DNA from: CAHJWH01 sp965198905
Lineage (GTDB): Bacteria > Pseudomonadota > Alphaproteobacteria > Caulobacterales > Caulobacteraceae
Assembly: GCA_965198905.1 (NCBI GenBank)
Contig: OZ240678.1
Location: 3,038,001 to 3,102,000 of the forward strand
DNA length: 64,000 bases
Direction of reading: 5' to 3'
Positions 16,780 through 24,397 of the stretch are shown here, one piece after another. The notes under the pieces were generated by a model, which ran no database searches, was not told the origin of the DNA, and saw nothing but the letters and a program-made list of their open reading frames with translations. A program made the translations under genes and the position numbers. Each line of letters opens with the position of its first letter. Position 1 is the stretch's first letter.

Positions 16780-17390
16780 CCAGGGTGCTCCTGCGCCAGA
16801 TGGGCGTTCAGGGCCTCGATCACGGCGGCCACGCTGACGCCGACATTGGCGTCGCCGGTCTCCACCGTCACATGGGCCTCGCCGTAGTGGGCGTAACGCT
16901 GTTCGGCCAGGCCGGTCAGCACCTCCAGGGCATCGCGCCCGTGCAGCAGGGGCCGGGTGTTGCGGCGGCCAACTCGGCGGGCCATCACCTCGATGTCTGC
17001 CTTGAGCCAGACCGACAGCGCCGCCTGGCGGACGAGGGCGCGGGTCTCGGCGGCCATGAAGGCGCCGCCGCCGGCCGCCAGCACGTGCGGCGGCTCCCGG
17101 GTGATCAGCCGGGCGATCACCCGGCGCTCGCCGTCGCGGAACTCCTGCTCCCCGCGCTCGGCGAAGATCTCGGCCACCGTGCGCCGCGCCGCCCGTTCGA
17201 TCTCCTCGTCGGCGTCGCGGAAGCTCAGGCCGAGCGCCGCGGCCAGGCCCCGCCCGATGGTGCTCTTGCCCGCGCCCATCAGCCCGACCAGCACCAGTGT
17301 TCGCTCGCGCAGGCGCGGGTGCGCCCCGCCTATCGACGGCGGCGAGACGGCCGGCTTGGCCGCCGGGGGCAGGGCGTTTGGCAGGCTCAT
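16776..17390 (-). CDS. aroK: shikimate kinase
   Basis: Phosphorylates shikimate, 204 aa. The P-loop GLMGAGKST is at about residues 36-44; FRDADEEIERAARRTVAEIFAERGEQEFRDGE carries the shikimate-binding aspartate and arginine; LAAGGGAF and RNTRPLL (lid) follow. The start ATG 17390 gives a roughly 30-residue N-terminal tail that is longer than in E. coli but usual in alphaproteobacteria. Upstream partner of aroB with a GTGA overlap; divergent from xerD with 79 bases between. Confidence 0.95.
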   Translation of the reverse strand: MSLPNALPPAAKPAVSPPSIGGAHPRLRERTLVLVGLMGAGKSTIGRGLAAALGLSFRDADEEIERAARRTVAEIFAERGEQEFRDGERRVIARLITREPPHVLAAGGGAFMAAETRALVRQAALSVWLKADIEVMARRVGRRNTRPLLHGRDALEVLTGLAEQRYAHYGEAHVTVETGDANVGVSVAAVIEALNAHLAQEHPG

Positions 17391-17469
17391 GGCGACACCT
17401 GGGCTTAACACGAAGGGTCCAACCTGCCCACGTCCGCAAGCCCCCGCCCCCCAGCCCCCTAAGCCCCAA

Positions 17470-18375
17470 ATGCCCTCCGCCCGCATCGAAGCCTTCCTGG
17501 AGATGATGTCGGTCGAGCGCGCCGCCGCGCGCAACACCCTGGCCGCCTACGGCAAGGACCTTGCGGACGCCCATGCCTTCACGCTCGGTCGCGGCCGACC
17601 GCTGGAGCAGGCGGAGGCGGCCGACGTGGAGGCCTATTTCGTCGAGCTTTCGGCCCGGGGCTTTTCGGCCGCCACCGCCTCGCGCCGGCGCGCGTCGGTG
17701 CGCCAGTTCTTCCGCTTCGCCCTCGAGGAGGGCTGGCGCCAGGACGATCCCTCCCGGCGGGTTGAGGCGCCCAGGGCGTCCCGCAGTCTGCCCAAGCTTC
17801 TCTCACGCCCGGAGATCGAGCGGCTGATCGCCGCCGCGGCCGCTCTGGGGGAGGCGGAGGCGGCGCGTCTGGCCTGCATGGTGGAGGTGCTCTACGCGGC
17901 GGGCCTGCGCGTCTCCGAACTCACCGCCTTGCCGCTGCAGGCGCTGGCCCGCGACCCGGCCTTCCTGATGGTGCGCGGCAAGGGCGACAAGGAGCGGCTG
18001 GCCCCCCTGAACGGCGCGGCGCGGGCGGCGGTGAAGGCCTATCTGGCCGTGCGCCCGGCCTTCGTCCCCCGACGCGACAAGGCCAACCCGTGGCTGTTCC
18101 CCTCCACCGGATCGAGCGGCCGGGTGACGCCGCGCCGGGTGGCGCAGCTGCTCGACGAGGCGGCGATCCGCGCCGGTATCGACCCCGCTCGCGTTAGCCC
18201 CCACGTGCTGCGCCACGCCTTCGCCACACACTTGCTGGAAGGCGGCGCGGACCTGCGCGTGGTCCAGACCCTGCTCGGCCACGCCGACATCGCCACCACC
18301 CAGATCTACACTCACGTCAGCGGCGAACGGCTGAGGCGCACGGTGGAAAGCGCGCACCCGCTGGCCAAGCGGTGA
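17470..18375 (+). CDS. xerD: site-specific tyrosine recombinase XerD
   Basis: Chromosome-dimer resolvase of 301 aa. The N-terminal SAM-like core-binding domain (residues about 5-95) is followed by the catalytic domain with Arg147 (GLRVSE), Lys171, His245 and Arg248 (HVLRHAFATH), His271 (LGHADI) and nucleophile Tyr280 (TQIYTHV), all six active-site residues present. The aroK-xerD divergent pairing is common in alphaproteobacteria and supports XerD over XerC or a phage integrase. The ATG is at 17470; homology begins at once (RIEAFLEMMSVERAAARNTL). Confidence 0.93.
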   Translation: MPSARIEAFLEMMSVERAAARNTLAAYGKDLADAHAFTLGRGRPLEQAEAADVEAYFVELSARGFSAATASRRRASVRQFFRFALEEGWRQDDPSRRVEAPRASRSLPKLLSRPEIERLIAAAAALGEAEAARLACMVEVLYAAGLRVSELTALPLQALARDPAFLMVRGKGDKERLAPLNGAARAAVKAYLAVRPAFVPRRDKANPWLFPSTGSSGRVTPRRVAQLLDEAAIRAGIDPARVSPHVLRHAFATHLLEGGADLRVVQTLLGHADIATTQIYTHVSGERLRRTVESAHPLAKR

Positions 18376-18527
18376 GGCGGCGGCGAGCTTAAGCTGAAAA
18401 CGACACCGGCCGAGCTGGCCTCAGCGCAGAGGGCGGCCAGGTCCGCCTATACCGGCCGAAACGCTTGGGGCCTGGGCCGCCGGGCGTTAGGATCACTGGA
18501 TTTACGCGAGCGAAGAGGCTGCTGACT

Positions 18528-19268
18528 GTGTATCTATTTCAATACTGGGATCGCAAACCCATTCCTCAAGACGTCGCATCCTGGATTGATGATTGTCGCA
18601 ACCAGAACCCTGACTTGGAACACGTACTGCTTGATCATGCTGACGCGCGACGATTTATAGAGCGGCATTTCACTTACAGAGAGTGTGCGGCATTCGCCTC
18701 ATGCGGGCCGCCGGCTATGCAGGCTGACTACCTTCGTCTGTGCTTGATGTTCGCTGTTGGCGGCCTTTATGTGGACGCTGACCAGGCGCCGCGTGAAGAG
18801 TTCTCGCAACTGCTCAAGCAGGCTGACCGGGGGCTCATCGTGCAGTGGCTTACTATTTTAAACAACTGCCCTATATTCATGAGAGAACCAGGCAATGAGT
18901 ACATCAGGGCATGTCTTGATCTCGCCACCGGAAATATTATTGAAAGAAGATTTGAGCATGTCTTGACCTCTACGGGCCCCGGCGTCCTGAGTGCGGTGTG
19001 GGGTCTGCTAGACCAAACGGCAGGAGCGAATATGGAGGCGGTTGTACCTTCAGTGTGGGGACCAATTGGTTGGAATGCGCTCCTAAGCGCGGCTCGCGCC
19101 CTGATCATCCCATCAGCAGCGCTCATAAGAGATTTAAATGGCCTCACGCGAATCACTACAGACGAATCTATGAGGTGGTTGGGATTGACGAATCCTGTCT
19201 ATAAAACTGGCGATAGGCACTGGAATAATTGGTCACGTAGTATTTATGACGTAGATACCTACGAATAA
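18528..19268 (+). CDS. glycosyltransferase family 32-like protein (DXD sugar transferase), likely horizontally acquired
   Basis: About 246 aa. MQADYLRLCLMFAVGGLYVDAD holds the DXD motif (VDAD) and the preceding helix typical of the Gly_transf_sug/Och1-like family, which transfers a sugar from a nucleotide-sugar donor. The C-terminal part (NWSRSIYDVDTYE) is not recognised. The base composition is visibly lower in GC than all neighbours, with many A/T-ending codons (for example TATTTATGAC), suggesting transfer. The start is uncertain: GTG 18528 (VYLFQYWDRK) with AAGAGG nine bases upstream fits best; an upstream TTG at 18465 is possible. Confidence 0.72.
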   Translation: MYLFQYWDRKPIPQDVASWIDDCRNQNPDLEHVLLDHADARRFIERHFTYRECAAFASCGPPAMQADYLRLCLMFAVGGLYVDADQAPREEFSQLLKQADRGLIVQWLTILNNCPIFMREPGNEYIRACLDLATGNIIERRFEHVLTSTGPGVLSAVWGLLDQTAGANMEAVVPSVWGPIGWNALLSAARALIIPSAALIRDLNGLTRITTDESMRWLGLTNPVYKTGDRHWNNWSRSIYDVDTYE

Positions 19269-19410
19269 TCAAGCCACTACACTCCAACCTTCTGCGACTC
19301 TCAGGAGGTTCGCTCTCGGGCCAAAAGGCCGGCGCAGGCTCGTTTTGTAGTCGCCCGGAGTCGGCTCGAAGTGGGTGGTCGGTTTGGGCTAATGAACGTC
19401 AGGCTGAGCT

Positions 19411-19833
19411 ATGAGCCGCGCCAGGCTGCGCTCCGACGGATGGATGAGATTATTTGAAGATGGGCCGCCGATCGACTTGCTCGGTGCGACGGGCGGCACG
19501 GGCAAGCATTTCGTCGCCCAGGCGCTTGCAGACGATCACAGGGTGACGGCGCTGGTCCGATCGCCGAAGAAGCTGCCGCTCGGTGGAGGGGAGAACCTCG
19601 ACGTGCGACACGGCTCTATCGCCGACATGATCGACACGGACGAACTGGTGGCGGACGTCGACTTCGTCGTCTCCATGTTTGGAGATCAGGACCCCCAGGG
19701 GGACGCCAAGATCAACACGGCGTTCGTGAAGCGGCTTGTGCCATCGATGAGACGGCGCGGCCGCAGGGGCTTGCTCTATCAGGCCGCAGGCCTGAGTCGT
19801 CCTTATGAAGGACGTTTTCCGCCGCTGTTCTAG
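19411..19833 (+). pseudogene. truncated NAD(P)-binding (NmrA/SDR-like) oxidoreductase remnant
   Basis: The reading frame holds LLGATGGTGKHFVAQALADDHRVTALVRSPKKL, a dinucleotide-binding Rossmann start, then DVRHGSIADMIDTDELVADVDFVVSMFGDQ, but ends after about 140 residues where such proteins run beyond 200. The first 20 residues do not resemble the family, and the frame stops shortly after LLYQAAGLSRPYEG. Both ends look broken. It abuts tRNA-Gly, so the loss may come from an integration or excision event there. Confidence 0.6.
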
Positions 19834-19852
19834 GCGATCTGCAGCCGCGTGT

Positions 19853-19926
19853 TGGAGCGGGTAGCGGGAATCGAACCCGCATCCTCAGCTTGGAAGGCTG
19901 CTGCACTACCTTTGTGCTATACCCGC
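19853..19926 (-). tRNA. tRNA-Gly (anticodon TCC)
   Basis: On the minus strand the sequence starts GCGGGTATAGC, has the anticodon arm CAGCCTTCCAAGCTG (loop centred on TCC), the T-arm GCGGGTTCGATTCCCGC and an acceptor ending TACCCGCT with encoded CCA, 74 bases in all. The first ten bases also encode the last codons and stop of the upstream deacetylase gene. Confidence 0.95.
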
Positions 19927-20891
19927 CCGATGGGCTGGGCGCGTTCTAGCGCCCGCTGGGCGGGGGCTGCAAGGCCTGCGCGCCAGGCGGCTGCGGCGGC
20001 GCGGTGCAGGGTGGCGTGGCGGTGGCCCAGGCGCGCGATGTCGCGGTCGTAGCCGCCGCCGATGACGCCCACCACAGGCGCGTGCGGCAGACAGGTTTCC
20101 AGCACGTAGGCGTCTCGGGCGGCGAGGCCGGCGTCGGTGAGCGACAGGCGACCCAGCCGGTCGTCGGCATGGGGGTCGACGCCGGCGATGTAGAAGACGA
20201 GGTCGGGGCGGACCTCGGCCAGCAGGCCGGGCAGCGCCGCCCGCAGCCGCTCCAGATAAGGGGCGTCGGGGGTCTCGTCGGGAAGCTCGATATCCAGGTC
20301 GCTGCGAGCCCGGCGCACCGGATAGTTCTTCTCGCCCTGCATGGAGAAGGTGAAGACCCGGGGCTCGGCCTCGAAGATGCGCGCGGTGCCGTCGCCCTGG
20401 TGTACGTCGCAATCCACCACCAGCACCTGACCCACCTCGCCTTCGTCCAGCAGCTTGCAGGCGGCGACGGCGACGTCGTTGAAGGTGCAGAAGCCCGCGC
20501 CGCCGTCGGGCCCGGCGTGGTGGCTGCCGCCCGCGGTGTTGCAGGCCAGACCGTGGGCTAGGGCGAGGCGGGCGGCCAGCACCGTCCCGCCGGTGGCGGC
20601 CCTGGCGCGGTCGGCGACGGAGTGGGTGATCGGCAGGCCGATGCGGCGCTCCACCTCGCGCGGGACGGCGAGGTCGAACACCTGGCGCACATAGACCGGG
20701 TCGTGGACCGCAGCGAGGTCGTCGAAGCCGGCAGGCTCGGGGCGTGAGAAGCCGGCGGCGGGGACCAGCTCTTCGTCCACCAGCACCTGGGCCAGGGCGG
20801 CGTACTTGCCCATGGGGAAGCGGTGGTCGGCGGGCATGTCGGCGCTGTAGGCCGGATGATGCACGATCGGGGGCAGGTCCGCCCGGCTCAC
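19917..20891 (-). CDS. histone deacetylase family protein (acetoin utilization/acetylpolyamine hydrolase type)
   Basis: Zinc-dependent deacetylase of about 324 aa. Motifs: GGSHHAGPDGGAGFCTFNDVAVAA (catalytic His pair), VVDCDVHQGDGTA (zinc-binding Asp/His), GVDPHADDRLG and VIGGGYDRD. Bacterial members remove acetyl groups from small molecules such as acetylpolyamines or from lysines; the substrate is not known here. GTG 20891 (VSRADLPPIVHHPAYS) is the likely start although no strong ribosome site is seen. The stop codon lies inside the 5' end of tRNA-Gly on the same strand, so the two are probably co-transcribed and processed. Confidence 0.85.
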   Translation of the reverse strand: MSRADLPPIVHHPAYSADMPADHRFPMGKYAALAQVLVDEELVPAAGFSRPEPAGFDDLAAVHDPVYVRQVFDLAVPREVERRIGLPITHSVADRARAATGGTVLAARLALAHGLACNTAGGSHHAGPDGGAGFCTFNDVAVAACKLLDEGEVGQVLVVDCDVHQGDGTARIFEAEPRVFTFSMQGEKNYPVRRARSDLDIELPDETPDAPYLERLRAALPGLLAEVRPDLVFYIAGVDPHADDRLGRLSLTDAGLAARDAYVLETCLPHAPVVGVIGGGYDRDIARLGHRHATLHRAAAAAWRAGLAAPAQRALERAQPIGRV

Positions 20892-20950
20892 GACGCGCTG
20901 TCTACGATCATGGACGTCCGCCCTGCCTGGAGACCTTTGCACGAGAGCTG

Positions 20951-21061
20951 CGTGCTCCGAGACAGGCTCTCGCTGAGAACCTTTCTCAGCATGACGGAAG
21001 ATATTTCAATCCACTCCCCGCGTCATCCTGAGGAGCCCCAAAGGGGCGTCTCGAAGGACGC
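20951..21061. repeat. palindromic intergenic repeat, family R, copy 3
   Basis: Left arm CTCCGAGACAGGCTCTCGCT...CTCAGCATGACG and right arm CGTCATCCTGAGGAGCCCC...GGCGTCTCGAAGGACG, about 25 bases apart. The left arm is close to the reverse complement of the right. Lies between mutT and the deacetylase gene and occupies most of that 229-base gap. Confidence 0.85.
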
Positions 21062-21120
21062 AAGGCCATCTGCGCAGAGGTCTGTAAGCCCGGCCCTGCG
21101 GCGCGGCTCAATGGACCCCG

Positions 21121-21522
21121 CTATAGCAGGTCCCGCAGCCAGGCGCACAGCGGGGCGTCGGCGGGAGGCATGGGGTAGTCGAACAGCTTGGCGGGCTTGA
21201 CCCAGGCCAGGGCCGCGTGCTCCCGCCGGGTCACCTGGCCGCCCCAGCGGCGCAGCAGGTAGAGCGGCATCAGCAGGTGGAAGGCCTCGTAGGCGTGGGA
21301 GGCGAAGACGAAGGGGGCAAGGCAGGCCTGGCTGACCTGGACGCCCAGCTCCTCGTCCAGCTCGCGGATGATGCAGGCCTCCGGCGTCTCGCCCGCCTCC
21401 ACCTTGCCGCCTGGGAACTCCCACAGGCCCGCCAGCGACTTGCCTTCGGGGCGTTGGCAGATCAGCACCCGCCCGTCCACGTCGATCAGGGCGGCGGCGG
21501 CGACCAGCAGCAGGCGGCTCAT
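21121..21522 (-). CDS. Nudix (MutT-like) (deoxy)nucleoside triphosphate pyrophosphohydrolase
   Basis: A 133-aa hydrolase with an intact Nudix box, GGKVEAGETPEACIIRELDEELGV, matching G-x5-E-x7-RE-x2-EE-x-G. Size and the opening VAAAALIDVDGRVLICQRPEGKSLAGLWEFPGG match MutT enzymes that clear 8-oxo-dGTP. The ATG overlaps the stop of the upstream POT transporter gene (ATGA), so it is translated from the same message. Followed by repeat copy 3. Confidence 0.93.
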   Translation of the reverse strand: MSRLLLVAAAALIDVDGRVLICQRPEGKSLAGLWEFPGGKVEAGETPEACIIRELDEELGVQVSQACLAPFVFASHAYEAFHLLMPLYLLRRWGGQVTRREHAALAWVKPAKLFDYPMPPADAPLCAWLRDLL

Positions 21523-23375
21523 AAGCCGTCGTTTCGCGGGGTGATCGGCGACAGCCCGGCGCGGTCGCCGTCCAACACCGGGGCGATCGGCTCGGGCGCG
21601 GCGTCGGTATGGTCCTCCGTCGCGCCGTGGCCGAGGCGCTTCAGGAAGGGCGACAGCGCCAGGAACACCGCCCCCGCCGCCACCGCCGCCCAGCCGATCA
21701 CCGCGAAGACGTGGATGGAGGTGGCCAGCGCCGCCTTGGGATCGAGCACCTGGCCTCCCACCGTCTGCGTCCCGGCCATCTGGGCGATGAAGCCGCCGAT
21801 CCACTCCGCCCAGGAGATCGACAGATACCACACCGCCATCATGGTGGAGATCAGCAGCGCCGGGGCCAGCTTGGTGACCTGGGAGAGGCCGACCGGCGAC
21901 AGGCACAGCTCGCCCGTGGTGTGCAGCAGATAGGCGAGAGCCAGGAAGATCAGCGGCAGGCGATAGGCGCCGTCGGTGAAGCGCGCCCCGACCACCAGCA
22001 CCAGAAAGCCCGCGCCGACCTGCACCAGGGCCAGGCCGAACTTGATCGCCGGGTTGGGATCGCGCCCGATCCTGGCGAGCCGGGGCCACAGCCAGGCGAA
22101 CACCGGCGCGAACAGCAGGATGAAGCCGGGGTTGAAGGACTGGGTCTGGGCCGCGTTCATGCTGACGAAGCCGTGGTCCGGCAGCTCCGTATTGCGCGCG
22201 GCGAACAGGCTGAGCGAGGAGCCCGCCTGCTCGAAAAGGGTCCAGAACACCACCGACCCGCAAATCAAGGCGAGCGCCAGGGTCAGCCGGTCGCGCTCCA
22301 CCTTGGTGCAGCGCACGACCATCCACCAGCCGACATAGCCCAGCACCGCGATCGAGCCGAGGCCGAGCAGATATCCGACAACGGCGTTATGCTGCAGCAG
22401 CACATAGACCACCGCCACCCCGAACAAGCCGGCCAGATACAGCGATCCTTCCAGCGTCAGCGGCCCCGCCACCCGCCGTTGGATCCGGGCGGCGCTCGGG
22501 GGCTCGCCATGGCCTTCGAGCAGGGGCTTGCCGAGCACGAACACCACCAGCCCCGCCGCCATGCCGAGGCCGCCCAGGCCGAAGCCCGCCCACCATCCCA
22601 CGCTCTGCCCCACCGCCCCGCAGATCACAGCCGCCCAGAAGGCGCCGAGGTTCATGCCGTAATAGTAGAGGGTGAAGCCCGCATCGCGCCGGGGATCGCG
22701 GGCCGGATACAGCTGGCCGACGATGGAGGTGATGTTGGCCTTCAGATAGGCCACCCCCATGATGATCAGCGATAGCGCCAGATAGAGGATGTTGGCGAAC
22801 AGCGTAGGCTGCTTTCGCACCGACAGGGTGAACTCGCCCTTGGGCAGGACCGACGGCAGGGCCGCCGCCGCCGGCAGGCCCTTCAGCGCCAGGCCGCCGC
22901 TGGGGGTGGAGTCGAAGGCGTATGCCTTGGTCCCGACCTTCAGCGCCACGTAGCGGGCGTCCCCCCGCCCGCTCACCTCGAACACGTAGTCGTGGCCATG
23001 ATAGCTCAGCACCTGCTGGGCGGCGGGACCCTGGATGGCGAGGCCGAGCTGGCCCATGGTGAGCAGCAGGGCGCCAAAGGCGATCGCCTTGCGCGTCCCC
23101 AGATACTGGTCCGCCAGCACCCCGCCCACGATCGGCATCAGATAGATCAGGGTGGTATAGGCGCCATATTCGCTGGCCGCGGCCTTGTCCTGGAACAGGA
23201 AGTGCTGGGTCAGGTAGTAGATCAACAAAGCGCGCATGCCGTAATAGGAGAACCGCTCCCACATTTCGGCGAAGAACAGCACGAACAGGCCCCTGGGATG
23301 GCCTCTCAGCTGCATCAGGACGGGGATGGCGGTGAGGACGGTGACCAGGACGCCGGCGACAAGGACGATGTTCAC
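21519..23375 (-). CDS. proton-dependent oligopeptide (POT/PTR) transporter
   Basis: Inner-membrane proton-coupled di/tripeptide importer of 618 aa. The signature FFAEMWERFSYYGMRALLIYYL near residue 35 (ExxERFxYYG) is intact; TTLIYLMPIVGGVLADQYLGTRKAI follows. There is an unusual periplasmic insert of about 70 residues after helix 4 (GHDYVFEVSGRGDARYVALKVGTKAYAF...), as in some alphaproteobacterial members. Further helices reach a cytoplasmic C-terminal tail with TEDHTDAAPEP. The start is GTG 23375, with GGAGAG nine bases upstream. Overlaps mutT by four bases. Confidence 0.92.
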   Translation of the reverse strand: MNIVLVAGVLVTVLTAIPVLMQLRGHPRGLFVLFFAEMWERFSYYGMRALLIYYLTQHFLFQDKAAASEYGAYTTLIYLMPIVGGVLADQYLGTRKAIAFGALLLTMGQLGLAIQGPAAQQVLSYHGHDYVFEVSGRGDARYVALKVGTKAYAFDSTPSGGLALKGLPAAAALPSVLPKGEFTLSVRKQPTLFANILYLALSLIIMGVAYLKANITSIVGQLYPARDPRRDAGFTLYYYGMNLGAFWAAVICGAVGQSVGWWAGFGLGGLGMAAGLVVFVLGKPLLEGHGEPPSAARIQRRVAGPLTLEGSLYLAGLFGVAVVYVLLQHNAVVGYLLGLGSIAVLGYVGWWMVVRCTKVERDRLTLALALICGSVVFWTLFEQAGSSLSLFAARNTELPDHGFVSMNAAQTQSFNPGFILLFAPVFAWLWPRLARIGRDPNPAIKFGLALVQVGAGFLVLVVGARFTDGAYRLPLIFLALAYLLHTTGELCLSPVGLSQVTKLAPALLISTMMAVWYLSISWAEWIGGFIAQMAGTQTVGGQVLDPKAALATSIHVFAVIGWAAVAAGAVFLALSPFLKRLGHGATEDHTDAAPEPIAPVLDGDRAGLSPITPRNDGL

Positions 23376-23465
23376 GCGGTCAGGCTCTCCCCGGCGCAGC
23401 GATCCTGCGCCGGCTCACGTGGGGGTGAACAGACCATGGGCTCCGTCCTTGGACAAGCTGGCTAT

Positions 23466-23498
23466 CTTCTCCTCCCCTGCGCAGCGGGGGAGGAGAAG
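23466..23498. terminator. strong GC-rich hairpin upstream of DUF427 gene
   Basis: Inverted repeat CTTCTCCTCCCC / GGGGAGGAGAAG with a loop of about eight bases, no T tract on either side. It sits between divergent genes, so it is more likely a REP-like or structural hairpin than a terminator for either. Confidence 0.45.
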
Positions 23499-23557
23499 AG
23501 GGCGGAAACGCGGGTCGGGCTGGGGCGTTTGGGTGCGGAACCCCAAGAGGCGCTGCG

Positions 23558-23989
23558 ATGAAGACCCCAGGTCCCGACCACCCGATCACCATCACGCCCA
23601 ATCCGCGCCAGGTGCGGGTGCGCTTCCAGGACCACGTCATCGCCTCGAGCACGGGGACGCTGACCCTGCAGGAGGCGAACTATCCGCCGGTGCACTACTT
23701 TCCCCGGGCCGACGTCGAAACCGGCTTCATCTCCAAGACCGCGCATCACACCACCTGCCCCTACAAGGGCGAGGCGAGCTACTTCACCTTGTACATGAAC
23801 GGCGACATGCTGGAGAATGCGGTGTGGAGCTATGAGAGCCCCTATCCGGCCATGGAGCAGATCAAGGACATGCTGGCCTTCTACCCCAACAAGTTCGAGG
23901 TCTACGAGATCGACGACGCCGACATCGCCGACCGGCACCGGCCGGAGTTCTCCGAGGCGTGGCCCGCCGCCGATAGCGGCGCTCAGTAG
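23558..23989 (+). CDS. DUF427 domain protein
   Basis: A 143-aa cytoplasmic protein. The DUF427 core is clear: VRVRFQDHVIASSTGTLTLQEANYPPVHYFPRADV and TTCPYKGEASYFTLYMNGDMLENAVWSYESPYPAMEQIKDMLAFYPNKFEVYEI. The biochemical role of the family is not established. AGAGG lies seven bases before the ATG. Followed two codons later by a YjbR-type gene, which suggests a small operon. Confidence 0.9.
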   Translation: MKTPGPDHPITITPNPRQVRVRFQDHVIASSTGTLTLQEANYPPVHYFPRADVETGFISKTAHHTTCPYKGEASYFTLYMNGDMLENAVWSYESPYPAMEQIKDMLAFYPNKFEVYEIDDADIADRHRPEFSEAWPAADSGAQ

Positions 23990-24003
23990 GCTTGGAGGCG
24001 GCC

Positions 24004-24356
24004 GTGGGCTCTTCGCCGGACGACCTGCGCGCCGCCGCCCTCGCCCTGCCCGAGGCGGAGGAGAAGGATCACTTCGGCGCCCCTTCGTTTCGGGTCAACG
24101 GCAAGATCTTCGCCCAGATCGCGGTGAAGGACGGGGCAAGGCGATCCTCAGGCTGCCCCAGGGACGGCGGGAGCTGCTCTGGGAGGTTCGGCCGGAGGTT
24201 TTCAGCCCGTGCGTGTGGGGCAAGAGCGTGTCTTGCTTCGTGGCGCTGGAGGGGGTCGCGCTGGACGAACTGGCGGAACTGGTCCGCGCGAGCTGGCTGG
24301 CGGCGGCGCCCAGGCGGCTCGCGGTCGCCTACGCTTCCTTGCCGCCCGGCGGCTGA
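24004..24356 (+). pseudogene. MmcQ/YjbR family protein, frameshifted
   Basis: Starts with GTG 24004 after GGAGG and reads GSSPDDLRAAALALPEAEEKDHFGAPSFRVNGKIFAQIAV, the typical MmcQ/YjbR N-terminal half. Near 24130-24140 the frame must change by one base to continue as AILRLPQGRRELLWEVRPEVFSPCVWGKSVSCFVALEGVALDELAELVRASWLAAAPRRL, the expected C-terminal half. In the original frame the sequence turns into Arg/Trp/Ser-rich nonsense. Either the gene is inactivated or one base is missing in the assembly; the family is a small DNA-binding-like fold of unknown role. Confidence 0.8.
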
Positions 24357-24397
24357 TCGGTTAGGCACGCGCGGCTTTAGCCGAGCCGCAAACTCTT

